Shown: piece after piece, positions 51,504 through 61,218 of the stretch
Numbering within the stretch: the stretch's first letter is position 1
Layout: each line of letters begins with the position of its first letter
Assembly: GCA_963792875.1 (NCBI GenBank)
Contig: CAWBXV010000005.1
Location: 267,019-331,018 of the forward strand
Length of the DNA: 64,000 nucleotides
DNA from: JAHEGP01 sp963792875
GTDB lineage: Bacteria; Pseudomonadota; Gammaproteobacteria; Pseudomonadales; JAHEGP01
Direction: 5' to 3'
Position numbers and translations under genes: made by a program
The notes under the pieces: generated by a model
Seen by the model: only the letters and a program-made list of their open reading frames with translations
Databases searched by the model: none
Told to the model about the DNA's origin: nothing

Positions 51504-52895
51504 TCAGGCCAGCTTGCGATAGGCCTGGAACGCCAGCTGTACCTGGGCGGACAGCGCGTCGATATCCGGCAGGAAGCTGGGACAGGCGACGATGCCCATG
51601 CACAGCTGGTTGCGGTAACTGAGGACGGTGATATTGAGCCCCAGCGCGTCGGTGATCAGCGACAGCGGGTACATGGTATCGACGGTGGCGCCGTCGAGGT
51701 ACAGCGGCTTGCTGGCTCCGGGAACGTTCGAGAGTATGGCATTGAAGGGTGGGGGGATCCGGGTCGCCGCGCCCGCCAGAGTGAATGCCAGCGCCGGCAG
51801 CAGCAGCAGGTTCATGTAGTCCTGGCTGGCCGGCCTAGACAGCTTTCTGAGGTCCTGCTTCGCCAGCTGGGTCACGTGCACGATGCGCCGCAGGCGGGCC
51901 ATGGGGTCGGCCAGGTCGGTGCCGAACGGGCAGATCATCGTGCTCAGCTGGTTGCCCTTGTGCTGCCCGCTCGGCTCTACGGAGACTGGAATGCCGGCGA
52001 ACAGCGACTTTGACGGCAGTGCGTCGTGCTGCAGGAGGTAGTCGCGGATGGCGCCGCCGCAGATGGCGATCAAGGCGTCGTTGACCGTGCCACCGACGGC
52101 GGCGCCGATCTTGCGGACGCTGTCCAGCGGCAGTTCCGTGATGATGATGCGGCGCTGGGGGGTGATGTCCTGGTTGAACAGGGTACGCGGTGCGGTGAAG
52201 GGGATGGGTGGCGACTCTTCCCGCTGCAACAGGCTGCGCCGGCTCATCGTTCCCAGCATGCCCGCCAGCTCGGATACGGCGCGGCCCTGTTTCTGCAGTT
52301 CGCCGCTCATGCGGTCGAACTGTCGCAGCAGTCCCGCTGCCCCCGCGCGGGGCTTGCTCCCTGGCCTGGGCGCCGGGGTCGCTTGGCTGCGCTCGCCGAA
52401 GCGCTCGCCGAAGCGCTCGCCCGGCGTCTCACTGAACAGCCGCCCCACCAGCCGCAGCGCGCCCACGCCATCGACCATGGCGTGGTGGAATTTGCAGTAC
52501 AGCGCGAAGCGCCGGTCCTCGAGCCCTTCGATCAGGTGCAGCTCCCACAGCGGGCGGTCGCGGTCCAGCAAGCGCTCGTGGGCCCGGGACAGCAGGGTGA
52601 TCAGATCGTCCAGGCCGCCGGGCCGCGGCAGCGCATAATGCAGGATGTGGTAGTCGGGGTCGTAGTCATCGGCATCGATCCAGCGCTGATTGATCGGCAG
52701 GCCGGGGTTGCTCAGCTTGGTGCCGAAGACGGGCAGGGTCGTGGGCAGTGCGCGCAGCCGCTGGGCGAGGTCGCGCAGGAAGGTGGGCGATGCGCCCTCA
52801 GGCAGGGTGCACAGGGCCAGGCCCGCGATGTGGAAGGGGCGCGCCTTGGATTCCAGCCCCAGGAACAGCGAATCTTGCAGGTTGAGGTGTGACAT
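51504..52895 (-). CDS. Wax ester synthase/diacylglycerol acyltransferase, second paralogue
   Basis: A 463-aa WS/DGAT acyltransferase with the active-site motif HHAMVDG (His137, His138, Asp142, Gly143), preceded by RDRPLWELHLIEGL, and a late ILSNVPG. The start ATG at 52895 has CAGGA upstream. At residues 159-169 the chain contains a GERF repeat (GERFGERFGER), an in-frame copy of the short DNA repeat seen elsewhere in the window. It is convergent with the fatty acyl-CoA reductase gene; together they supply both steps from acyl-CoA to wax ester. Confidence 0.93.
   Translation of the reverse strand: MSHLNLQDSLFLGLESKARPFHIAGLALCTLPEGASPTFLRDLAQRLRALPTTLPVFGTKLSNPGLPINQRWIDADDYDPDYHILHYALPRPGGLDDLITLLSRAHERLLDRDRPLWELHLIEGLEDRRFALYCKFHHAMVDGVGALRLVGRLFSETPGERFGERFGERSQATPAPRPGSKPRAGAAGLLRQFDRMSGELQKQGRAVSELAGMLGTMSRRSLLQREESPPIPFTAPRTLFNQDITPQRRIIITELPLDSVRKIGAAVGGTVNDALIAICGGAIRDYLLQHDALPSKSLFAGIPVSVEPSGQHKGNQLSTMICPFGTDLADPMARLRRIVHVTQLAKQDLRKLSRPASQDYMNLLLLPALAFTLAGAATRIPPPFNAILSNVPGASKPLYLDGATVDTMYPLSLITDALGLNITVLSYRNQLCMGIVACPSFLPDIDALSAQVQLAFQAYRKLA
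52389..52421. repeat. 12-bp tandem repeat inside WS/DGAT coding sequence
   Basis: The unit GAAGCGCTCGCC is repeated twice in direct succession after a variant copy (GCTGCGCTCGCC). Because 12 is a multiple of three it stays in frame, giving GERFGERFGER in the protein. It resembles the intergenic repeats at 26.7 and 37.1 kb (GAAGGCCTCGCC). Confidence 0.75.
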
Positions 52896-53096
52896 GAGTC
52901 CTGATTTCCCGATGTGGTCATGGTGTTGGCAGCCGCCTGTGGCGCGGCGTGCCGTGCTCACTGCCGGATGCGCAGGGAGTGGCCTTTGCCGCAATAAGAC
53001 GACAGTTTGCGGCGTTGTGCAACCGCTGCATTGGCGCTGCGGGACCGCAGGCGTGGTTTGCCGCCTGCCCGATCGCGGTCCATGCGGCGGTCAGCG

Positions 53097-53795
53097 TCAC
53101 CCGGCGCTCAGCGGGGCATTGTTGAGGTAGCGGAAGCGGTGCTGTATGCCCTTGTCATCGGTGATGGTCGTGGTGGCGGTGGCCGAGGCCTTGTCGACCC
53201 AATCGAACAGAAACCTGTGATCTGCGGGCTTGGCGCCCACGATGAAGCGCAGATCCAGGCCCTTCAGCAAGCGCAGGTGCGGGCCATTGGACGCGAGGCC
53301 GTCTTCCACCACGATGACTTTCAGGTGGGGGTGCTCCCGGCGCAGGCTCTGTAGCAGGCGCTTGGAGGCGTTGCGTTCGCAGTCGTTCTTGTTCGCGCCG
53401 TCCTGCTGCAATACCGGCTCAGGAGCGAAGGGAATCACCTCGCGCTGATCGGGATGCACCAGCACCGCGCCCAGCATCTGATGGTAATACGTCACCTTGC
53501 CGTCCCGATGCTGCTTCTGACAGCAGTTGGTGCAATGGACCTGGTTGGAAGAGAAATAGCCGGTGCCATCAACCGACAGCAGATAATGGCCATCGAGATA
53601 AGTGAACCCTTCGAGTCCTTTGCCGCGCTGCAGGAGCGCGAAGACGCGCTTGAACGCAATGCGCAGGACTTCAGGATTGACGGTGTCCAGCCGCTCGCGC
53701 AGATACGTATCCGACGGGGCTCGCGTCACGCCGTAGAGCGTGTTCAGGTTGGCCTGAATCAGCGCCTCATCATTGTGCTGGTCAAACTGCGCGAC
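53097..53795 (-). mobile_element. Transposase fragment (ISNCY/DDE-type), truncated at both ends
   Basis: The frame encodes about 230 residues of a DDE transposase. It has QFDQHNDEALIQANL, LYGVTRAPSDTYLRERLD, LLSVDGTGYFSS with the first catalytic Asp, HCTNCCQKQHRDG, YYHQMLGAVLVHPDQREV, and VVEDGLASN with the second catalytic Asp. The C-terminal third with the catalytic Glu is lost; it stops after RYLNN. The N-terminus is lost where the fragment meets the broken membrane protein gene at about 53790. No inverted repeats were seen. A C-terminal piece of the same transposase type lies at 63.77-64.0 kb. Confidence 0.85.
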
Positions 53796-54719
53796 TACCG
53801 CTTTGTGCTGATTCCTCTGGCGCCGCTGGGGCTGACGGCCCGGCGAGCAGATCTGCGGAGGATGGCGCTGCTGGCGGTGCCCCCTGGCGTGCTCTTTCTG
53901 GCATCGCTGACGGCCACGCAGTCCCAGAACGTCGGCTACCGTTTCCAGGCGCCCTTGTTCATCGCGCTCTACTATGTGCTGGTGCTGCTGCTGATCGATG
54001 CCGCCCGTCGCCGGCCGCTGCGCAGGCTTGCTCTGCTGGCCTATGTGCTGCTGTTGGCGGGCTTTGTGCAGCACGCTGCCGGCAATGTGCGCAAGTGCTT
54101 TATGTTGTGGATTTCAGGCCCGACATATATGGGGCGTTTCGCGACGGCGCTTCCGGACCTGCTGCCGAAGGGAAGTACCATCGCGCTGACAGAGGCCGGA
54201 CAGCTGGCCTACTGGACCAGCAGGGGAGGGTTCGAATTACACGATATCGTGGGGTTGAATACGCCCTATGCGGCAAAAAATGCGATCAGCGTCGCGTATC
54301 TGGACGGCCTGTCACCCGATCTGCTGATGTATCACGAAGGGCGGTCGCTGGACGTCGCAAGCCGTTACGCTATCCCCTTCCCGCCTGTATTGAGGCTTGC
54401 AGCGGCGGATAACGTGTTGTTTGCGCATGAAATCGACCTTGACCTGATCGGCGTCGAGGGGCAGCCCGATCATCTCTATAAGATGAAGATCGATGACAGC
54501 AAGGTCGTGCGCGCCGAGCTCGTATCCAATGCCTTCCTCTCAGAGAATTTTGGTCAGTACGATATTTTCCTGGTTCATTATCGCAACAGGGATCGGCTCG
54601 AGCACGTCTACGCCGTCAAGAAGACGCTGAACCTGGGGGACGAGTTTTACGCGCTGCTGCTGGACAGTGCGCGCAGAGAAGACATGCTGTCGCACTATCA
54701 GGCGTTGGAGCGGCGTTAG
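53790..54719 (+). pseudogene. C-terminal part of a membrane glycosyltransferase (GT-C type)
   Basis: About 310 residues remain: the last two or three membrane segments (LLAVPPGVLFLASLTATQ, FIALYYVLVLLLIDAA, LLALLAYVLLLAGFVQ) and a soluble tail with ALTEAGQLAYWTSRGGFELHDIVGLNTPY. The tail has the shape of the C-terminal domain in AftB-like or DUF2029-type membrane glycosyltransferases. Everything upstream was replaced by the transposase fragment, so the gene has no start and lacks its catalytic loops. The open frame continues backward through the transposase DNA to 53454, but that part is antisense to the transposase. Confidence 0.75.
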
Positions 54720-54741
54720 CGCCCCGGGGGGCGCCGCCCCC

Positions 54742-55590
54742 TCATCCTTTATTGAGCAGCCAGTTCTTCACCCGGTTGGAGTCGCCGAACGGCGTCAGTT
54801 TGCCGAAGGAATTGAGCAGCACGATCGAGACCGGCTCCCCGTCGATTCTGGCGCGCATCACCAGGCAACGGCCGGCCTCGTTGATGTAGCCGGTCTTGCT
54901 CAGGCCGATTTCCCAGCTGTGGTTCTTGAGCAGGCGGTTGGTGTTGGCGAAGTTCAAGGGGCCGCGCTTGGCGTACGGCCGCACGGACAGTTGGGTGGTG
55001 GTGGTGGCGCGCTTGATGAAGGGGTAGGTCTCTGCCGCCGCCACCAGCCTGGCCAGGTCGCTGGCGGTGGCGACGTTGTCGACCTTCAGGCCGGCGGGAT
55101 CGGCGAAGCGGCTGTTCGCCATGCCCAGGCTCAGCGCCTTTTTGTTCATGCTGGCCACGAAGGCGTCCATCCCGCCCGGGAAGGTCCGGCCGAGGGCGAG
55201 GGCGGCACGGTTCTCGGAGGACATCAGCGCCAGTTGCAGCATCTCGCCCCGCGTCAGCGTGGCGCCATACTCCAGTCTCGAACCCGTCAGCTGGACCATG
55301 TCCCGGTCAGCCTTGGTGATGGTGAGTTTCTCCTTCAGATCGAGTCCGGCGTCCAGCACCACCATGGCGGTCATGAGCTTGGTGATGGACGCGATGGAGC
55401 GCACGGTGTCGCTGTCCTTGGCGTAAATGACGTTGCCATGGGAATCGAGGATCAGCGCGGACGCCGATCGCAACTTGGGATCGCCGTGAAGGGCGGTGTG
55501 GTGGCCATCCCGGTCCTGCGTCGCCCAGCATGGCGCCCCGACGCCGCTTAGCAGGCTCAGTAAAATGATGCTCGCAGTGGTTCTTTTCAA
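54742..55590 (-). CDS. pbpG: D-alanyl-D-alanine endopeptidase (PBP7, PbpG)
   Basis: A 282-aa periplasmic peptidase of the S11 family that cuts D-Ala-meso-Dap cross-links in peptidoglycan. The active site is complete: SITK with Ser68 and Lys71, SEN (Ser125), and KTG at Lys232. An N-terminal signal peptide (KRTTASIILLSLLSGVGAPCWA) is present. I use the TTG at 55590, preceded by GGGGGAG with 6 nt; earlier codons are less suited. The length fits PBP7. Confidence 0.93.
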   Translation of the reverse strand: MKRTTASIILLSLLSGVGAPCWATQDRDGHHTALHGDPKLRSASALILDSHGNVIYAKDSDTVRSIASITKLMTAMVVLDAGLDLKEKLTITKADRDMVQLTGSRLEYGATLTRGEMLQLALMSSENRAALALGRTFPGGMDAFVASMNKKALSLGMANSRFADPAGLKVDNVATASDLARLVAAAETYPFIKRATTTTQLSVRPYAKRGPLNFANTNRLLKNHSWEIGLSKTGYINEAGRCLVMRARIDGEPVSIVLLNSFGKLTPFGDSNRVKNWLLNKG

Positions 55591-56087
55591 GACAGTCTCC
55601 CCCTTACACGTCAGCACAACACCCCCTCCTCACCGCTGCGTCCTGCAGCGGGCGACGCGACTGCAGCGTGGTCGGCGCCATGGCCGCAACGGTGATGACC
55701 GCGCACCTGACAGCCCCTGCAGCAACGCTGATTGCAAAGTCACAGTGTAGCAGAGGCCCCGGCAACAGGGAGAGTGGCGGGGCCACGACAAACCGCTTGC
55801 CTAACTACCAGCGTTATGGCACGTTGACTGTGAGACGCAACAGAGCGATGGCTTGGTGCGTGCGCAAAATTCGCTGCTGGTGAGTTTGAACGAGCGGTGC
55901 TCGAGGCCGGCAACGGGTGGGCGTTGGCGCTCGATGGCAGCACGTCTGCCGGGTGGTTGGCGCCGGGGGACTCGCCACGCGACTTGTCAGGCGATACTTT
56001 GGCGGCCTGACACTGATGCCCCGGCGGGGTTGGGTCGGTGGCAACGTTAATCTGGCGGGCCCGTTCAGGGCGCGAGGTGGGGCAATC
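55591..56087. other. Intergenic region between pbpG and the lactate permease
   Basis: About 500 bp between divergent genes, holding both promoters. No LldR-type palindrome, small gene with a ribosome site, or repeat was recognised. No regulator gene for the lactate genes is in the window. Confidence 0.35.
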
Positions 56088-57755
56088 ATGTCGATCACAA
56101 TAGCGCAGCTCATCGCCAGCCTCACGCCGGTCCTGGGCGTACTGGTGCTGCTGGTGTGGCTGCGGTTGCCAGCTTCCAGGGCCATGCCGATTTCGCTGCT
56201 GTTCACCATCGTGGCGGCGGCTTTTGTCTGGAAAGTGCCGGCCGATATCGTCTCCGCGTCGGTCCTCGAAGGCCTGTTTGCCGCATTGACGCCGCTGTTC
56301 ATCATCTTTGGCGCCCTGTTCCTGCTGAACACCATGAAGAACTCCGGCGCGATGGATACCATCCGCGCGGGGTTCATCAATATCAGCCCCGACAAGCGCG
56401 TGCAGGTGATCATCATCTGCTGGCTGTTCGGCGCCTTTATCGAGGGTTCTGCCGGCTTCGGTACGCCGGCGGCCATTGCCGCGCCGCTGTTGCTGCTGCT
56501 GGGCGTGCCGCCCATCGCCGCTGCCGTGGTCGCCCTGATCGCTGATTCCACGCCGGTATCCTTCGGCGCCATTGGTCTGCCCGTGCTGTTCGGGGTGGAT
56601 CAGGGCCTCAAGGCCGGTGGCGAGTCGGTGGCGGCCCAGTACCTGGCTGAGCAGGGGCTGACGACCCCGGATTTCCTGCAGGCGATAGCCACCCACGCGA
56701 TCACCATCGACCTGGTTACCGGGTCGCTCGTGCCGCTGGTGATGGTGACGGTGCTCACCGGCTTTTTCGGTCGCAACCGCTCCTTTAAAGAGGGCCTGTC
56801 GCTCTGGCGCTACGCCATTTTTACCGGTCTGGCCTTCACGGTGCCCGCCTGGCTGATCAACTTCTTTGCCGGGCCTGAGTTTCCTGCGGTAATCGGATCG
56901 CTGGTGGGCCTGGCTATTGTCGTTCCCGCCACCAAGCGGCGCTTCCTGCTGCCCAGGGAGACCTGGGATGATTTTGACCGCGGCGACGACGATGGTGACC
57001 GTGATGCGGCAGACCCCGCGCAGGTCGTAGCCGGCGCGCCGATGTCTCCGGTGGCGGCCTGGATGCCGTATCTGCTGCTCGCGGGCCTGCTGGTGGCGTC
57101 AAGGGTGGTGCCGCCGCTGAAGGCGTGGTTGACCAGTTATGTGATCAGCACCGGCGATATCCTCGGCACCGGCCTGGTCAGCAAGATGACACCGCTGTAC
57201 CTGCCCGGCAGCTTTTTCATCCTGGTCTGCGTGATAGCACTGGTGATGCACAGGATGCAGCTCAAGGCCTTTGGCCACGCTTTCGGCGCGTCATGCCGGT
57301 CGATCGTCCCGACCATTATCTCGATGGGTGCCTCCGTACCCATGGTGAGGCTGTTTCTGAACTCGAATACCAACGGCGCCGGCCTGCTCTCCATGCCGGA
57401 GGAATTGGCCAACTTGATGGCGAGCACGCTGGGCGCGGTTTGGACCTGGGTGGCGCCGATCGTAGGGTCTTTCGGCGCGTTTATCTCGGGGTCCGCTACC
57501 TTCTCGAATATGATGTTCTCCAATCTGCAGTTTACTGCGGCCGAGCAGGTCGGCCTCAAGCCGGAGCTGGGCCTGGGCTTGCAGGTGATCGGCGCCAATG
57601 CCGGCAATATGATGTGCGTGATGAACGTGGTGGCGGCGGCCACGGTGGTGGGCATGGCCGGGCGGGAGTCCGAGATCATCCGCAAGACGCTGCCGATTGC
57701 GCTGGCCTACTGCCTGCTGGCCGGAACCCTTGCTCTGGTGTGGAGTCGCATCTAG
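56088..57755 (+). CDS. lctP: L-lactate permease
   Basis: A 555-aa membrane protein of the LctP family, which brings in lactate (and glycolate) with protons. Twelve or more hydrophobic segments are visible, with family marks AFIEGSAGFGTPAAIAAPLL, ALIADSTPVSFGAIG, GFFGRN and the late AFISGSATFSNMMFSNLQ. The ATG at 56088 has GAGG upstream; the 57 codons before it are not conserved in character. It is followed 162 bp on by a D-lactate dehydrogenase-like gene on the same strand. Confidence 0.94.
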   Translation: MSITIAQLIASLTPVLGVLVLLVWLRLPASRAMPISLLFTIVAAAFVWKVPADIVSASVLEGLFAALTPLFIIFGALFLLNTMKNSGAMDTIRAGFINISPDKRVQVIIICWLFGAFIEGSAGFGTPAAIAAPLLLLLGVPPIAAAVVALIADSTPVSFGAIGLPVLFGVDQGLKAGGESVAAQYLAEQGLTTPDFLQAIATHAITIDLVTGSLVPLVMVTVLTGFFGRNRSFKEGLSLWRYAIFTGLAFTVPAWLINFFAGPEFPAVIGSLVGLAIVVPATKRRFLLPRETWDDFDRGDDDGDRDAADPAQVVAGAPMSPVAAWMPYLLLAGLLVASRVVPPLKAWLTSYVISTGDILGTGLVSKMTPLYLPGSFFILVCVIALVMHRMQLKAFGHAFGASCRSIVPTIISMGASVPMVRLFLNSNTNGAGLLSMPEELANLMASTLGAVWTWVAPIVGSFGAFISGSATFSNMMFSNLQFTAAEQVGLKPELGLGLQVIGANAGNMMCVMNVVAAATVVGMAGRESEIIRKTLPIALAYCLLAGTLALVWSRI

Positions 57756-57917
57756 CACAACTGCACCTTGGTCGCTGCGCCGCTGCCCCGACCTGCGGGG
57801 GGACGGTAACCGAGGGCAGGTGCTGCAGCTGCCCGTGTGACCCGCGGTATGGCGGGGGGGTAATCCTGCCGCCTCGTATGCATCGTCAAGGCAATGCCTG
57901 CATGGAGTAAGAGCGCT

Positions 57918-60725
57918 ATGTCTCCCGATTATCCGTCCGTCATCCGTGAGCTGCAGCAATCGCTGGGGGCCGATCGCGTCCAGGACAGCTACCACCGTCG
58001 CTTCGCCCACTCGACCGACGCCAGTTACTTTCGCATCGTGCCGGAGGTGGTGGTCGAGGCCAACACGCTGGAACAGGTCAAACAGACGCTGGCGATAGCG
58101 CGGCGTCATGGCGCGCCGGTCACGTTCCGCGCCGCAGGCACCAGCCTGTCGGGGCAGGCGGTCGGTCCGGGCATACTGCTGAAACTCGGCTACGACGGCT
58201 TCGACACCATTCGTGTCAGCGATGACCACGGGCTGGTGACGCTGGGCGTTGCCGTCATCGGCGCGCAGGCCAACAGCGTGCTCAAGCCCCTCGACAAGAA
58301 GATCGGCCCCGATCCGGCGACGCTGACCAGCGCCAAGATCGGCGGCATCGTGGCCAACAACTCCTCGGGCATGTGCTGCGGCACTGCACAGAACAGCTAC
58401 AACACCATCCATTCGGCCAAGCTGCTGTTTGCCGACGGCACGCATCTGGACACCGCCAGCGAGGCCTCCCGGGCCGCCTTCGCCAGCGGTCACGGCGCCC
58501 TGTTGGACGCGCTGCAGGCACTGGCGCAGCGCACCCAGAGCAATGAGGCCCTGGCGGCGCGCATCCGCAAGAAATTTTCGATCAAGAACACCACCGGCTA
58601 CAGCCTCAACGCGCTGGTGGATTTCACCGACCCCTTTGACCTGATCAATCACCTCATCGTCGGCTCCGAGGGCACCCTCGCCTTTGTCGAGGAGGTGACA
58701 TATCAAACGGTGGTGGAGGCGCGCTTCAAGGCTTCGGCGCTGGCGGTGTTCTTCAGCATGGATGACGCGGCCAAGGCCATCCCGCCCATCATCGGCGACG
58801 CCGTGGCGGCGGCGGAACTGCTCGACTGGGCTTCCATCCGGGCGGTGACGGGGCGCAAGGGCATGCCCGGATGGCTCGCCGATCTGCCCGAGGGGGCGGC
58901 GATTCTGTTGATCGAGAGCCGGGCCAGCGACGAGGCGACGCTGGCTGCCTACACACAGGATGTCATCGCCAAGCTCAGTCACCTCGAGACCGAGCGGCCC
59001 ATAGAGTTCACCTCGGACCCGGCCGTGTTCAGCGAATACTGGGCCATGCGCTCAGGCTTGTTTCCGATCGTCGGGGGTGAGCGACCCAAGGGGACCTCGG
59101 TCATCATCGAGGACGTCGCTTTCGACGTGCAATATCTGGCAGCCGCGGTTGCCGATCTCCAGCAGCTTTTTCAGAAGCACGGCTATTACGAGGGCGTGAT
59201 CTTCGGCCACGCGCTGGCGGGCAATTTTCATTTCATCATCACGCCGAAGTTTGCCACCGAGGCGGATGTGCGGAAGTTCGATGGCTTCATGCAGGACGTC
59301 GCCACCATGGTCATCGACACGTACGATGGGTCCATGAAGGCAGAGCATGGCACCGGCCGCGCCGTCGCCCCCTTTGTCGAGCGCGAGTGGGGCGCCGAGG
59401 CCTACAGGCTGATGAAGGATATCAAGCAGATCTTCGACCCCCAGGGTCTGCTCAATCCCGGTGTGCTGCTCAACGATGATCTGGAAGTGCACATCAAGCA
59501 GATGAAGATCAGTCCGGCCGTGGACGATTACATCGACAACTGCATCGAATGCGGCTTCTGCGAATCGACCTGCCCCACCAAGGCGCTGAATGTGACGCCG
59601 CGGCAGCGCATTACCACGCTCAGAGAGATTGCGCGCCTCGAGGAGGCCGGCAGCCGCGCCGAGTCGGAGGCACTGCGCGCGGATTCGCGCTACGACGTGG
59701 TCGACACCTGTGCCGCCTGTCTCATGTGTACCATCGCCTGTCCCGTGGACGCGGCCATGGGCAAGCTGACCCGCAAACTGCGCACCGCGGATATCACCCC
59801 CGGCGAGCAGCGCGCGCTGGATTTTCAGGCGAAGCATTACGGCAGGGTCAATCAGACCATGAATCTCGCCTTCGATGCCTTGCATACCTTTCACAAGGTC
59901 GCGGGCGATGGCGCCACCGGCGCGCTGATGAAAGCCGGGCGCGCGATCACCAGGCAGGTGCCGTACTGGAATCCGGATTTCCCCCGGGGCGGCAAGCTGC
60001 CCAGACAGCACATCGTGGCGTCCGGGCGCCCCAAGGTGGTCTATTTTGCCTCCTGCGGCACGCGCACGTTTGGACCGACCCCGCGCGACCCTGATCAGCG
60101 CACGGTGCCGGAGGTGCTGGTAGCGCTGATCGAGCGGGCCGGCTTCGAGCTGATCCTGCCCGATCGCGCCCGCGACCTCTGCTGTGGTCAGATGTGGGAA
60201 TCCAAGGGTGACTTCAGGAACGCCGATGGCAAGCGCGATCAGCTGCTGGAGGTTGTGTTGCGCTTGAGCGAGGGAGGGAGATACCCGGTGATCGTCGATG
60301 CGCTGTCGTGCACCAAGCGAACGCTGGACGGTGTGACCGATATCGACATCGTCGATGCGGTCGATTTCATCCACGATCAGTGCCTGCCGAAGCTGACGCT
60401 TTCCCGCAAGAGGCAGGTCGCCCTGCACGTGGGCTGCAGTGCCCGCACGCTCAATCTGGAAGGCAAGCTGCAGAATATCGCCCAGGCCTGTGCCGAGGAT
60501 GTGGTGCGGCCCCAGGGCATCGAATGCTGTGCGTTTGCCGGAGAGAAGGGGCTGTTCAAGCCGGAGATGAACGCCAGCGCCCTGCGGAACATCAGGCAAC
60601 TGCTGCCCGAGGGGCTCAGCGAGGGTTACTATGCCAACCGCATGTGCGAGCTGGGCCTGACCCACCACAGCGGTATCTCCTACCGCCACGTCGCCTATCT
60701 GGTGGAGGAGTGCTCCCGGCCCTGA
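57918..60725 (+). CDS. FAD/Fe-S D-lactate dehydrogenase-like oxidoreductase
   Basis: A 935-aa fusion of an FAD-binding dehydrogenase and an iron-sulfur/CCG half. The FAD domain opens with GTSLSGQA and has GPDPATLTSAKIGGIVANN and GSEGTLAFVEE; the C-terminal substrate domain ends in HGTGRAVAPFVE. Two 4Fe-4S motifs follow: Cys542/545/548/552 and Cys598/601/604/608. Two CCG-type motifs are at Cys755-Cys756 and Cys870-Cys871. This is the layout of FAD-linked D-lactate dehydrogenases such as Dld-II. It is expected to oxidise D-lactate or a 2-hydroxyacid and pass electrons to quinone. GGAG lies 10 nt before the ATG. Confidence 0.9.
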   Translation: MSPDYPSVIRELQQSLGADRVQDSYHRRFAHSTDASYFRIVPEVVVEANTLEQVKQTLAIARRHGAPVTFRAAGTSLSGQAVGPGILLKLGYDGFDTIRVSDDHGLVTLGVAVIGAQANSVLKPLDKKIGPDPATLTSAKIGGIVANNSSGMCCGTAQNSYNTIHSAKLLFADGTHLDTASEASRAAFASGHGALLDALQALAQRTQSNEALAARIRKKFSIKNTTGYSLNALVDFTDPFDLINHLIVGSEGTLAFVEEVTYQTVVEARFKASALAVFFSMDDAAKAIPPIIGDAVAAAELLDWASIRAVTGRKGMPGWLADLPEGAAILLIESRASDEATLAAYTQDVIAKLSHLETERPIEFTSDPAVFSEYWAMRSGLFPIVGGERPKGTSVIIEDVAFDVQYLAAAVADLQQLFQKHGYYEGVIFGHALAGNFHFIITPKFATEADVRKFDGFMQDVATMVIDTYDGSMKAEHGTGRAVAPFVEREWGAEAYRLMKDIKQIFDPQGLLNPGVLLNDDLEVHIKQMKISPAVDDYIDNCIECGFCESTCPTKALNVTPRQRITTLREIARLEEAGSRAESEALRADSRYDVVDTCAACLMCTIACPVDAAMGKLTRKLRTADITPGEQRALDFQAKHYGRVNQTMNLAFDALHTFHKVAGDGATGALMKAGRAITRQVPYWNPDFPRGGKLPRQHIVASGRPKVVYFASCGTRTFGPTPRDPDQRTVPEVLVALIERAGFELILPDRARDLCCGQMWESKGDFRNADGKRDQLLEVVLRLSEGGRYPVIVDALSCTKRTLDGVTDIDIVDAVDFIHDQCLPKLTLSRKRQVALHVGCSARTLNLEGKLQNIAQACAEDVVRPQGIECCAFAGEKGLFKPEMNASALRNIRQLLPEGLSEGYYANRMCELGLTHHSGISYRHVAYLVEECSRP

Positions 60726-60894
60726 AGGGCCCGGCGGCTGCGAGGCCAGCGCTGCGGACATCGCGGCTCGAGTGCGGGCGTCGGTGCGCCGCTCGGGCAC
60801 CTGCGCCACAGGCCGCTCGTGACCTGGCTCATGAATTGAACAAAGTCTGCAGGCCCGCCCGTGGTCGGAGTGTATCGCCAGGGAATCTTTCCTA

Positions 60895-61218
60895 GGCGGC
60901 CCCATCCATTTCCACATGCTCCTGCTTGACGGCGTGTATGTGGAGAATAGCCATGGGGGCTTGCGCTTTCACCGGGTAAATGCGCCAAGCGTGGATGAAC
61001 TCAAAGCGCTGGTGCATGCCATTAGTCATCGAGTAGCGCGATTCCTCGAGAAAAGAGGGTTCCTCGAGCGTGATGCCGAGAACAGCTACCTGGCGCTGGA
61101 ACCGGATGACGATGATGCAATGGCTCAGCTGCAGGGGCATTCGATCACCTACCGCATTGCCGTGGGGCCTCAGCAGGGCAGGAAAGTATTCACGCTTCAG
61201 GCACTGCCGCCCGATGAG
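60895..61218 (+). mobile_element. IS91-like HUH transposase fragment
   Basis: About 105 residues resembling the middle of IS91-family (Y2) transposases. It begins with IHFHMLLLDGVYVE, where HFH at 60907-60915 is the HUH metal-binding motif. It continues through LARFLEKRGFLERDAENSYLAL and GHSITYRIAVGPQQGRKVFTLQ, and loses similarity just after ALPPDE at about 61218. Both the N-terminus and the catalytic Tyr region are missing, so it is a dead remnant. The flanks carry no other transposon gene that I recognise. Confidence 0.8.

Noticed and set aside
53454..53789. Open plus-strand frame leading into the membrane glycosyltransferase tail
   Set aside because: This part is antisense to the transposase fragment and merely happens to be open and in frame; it is not part of the original protein.
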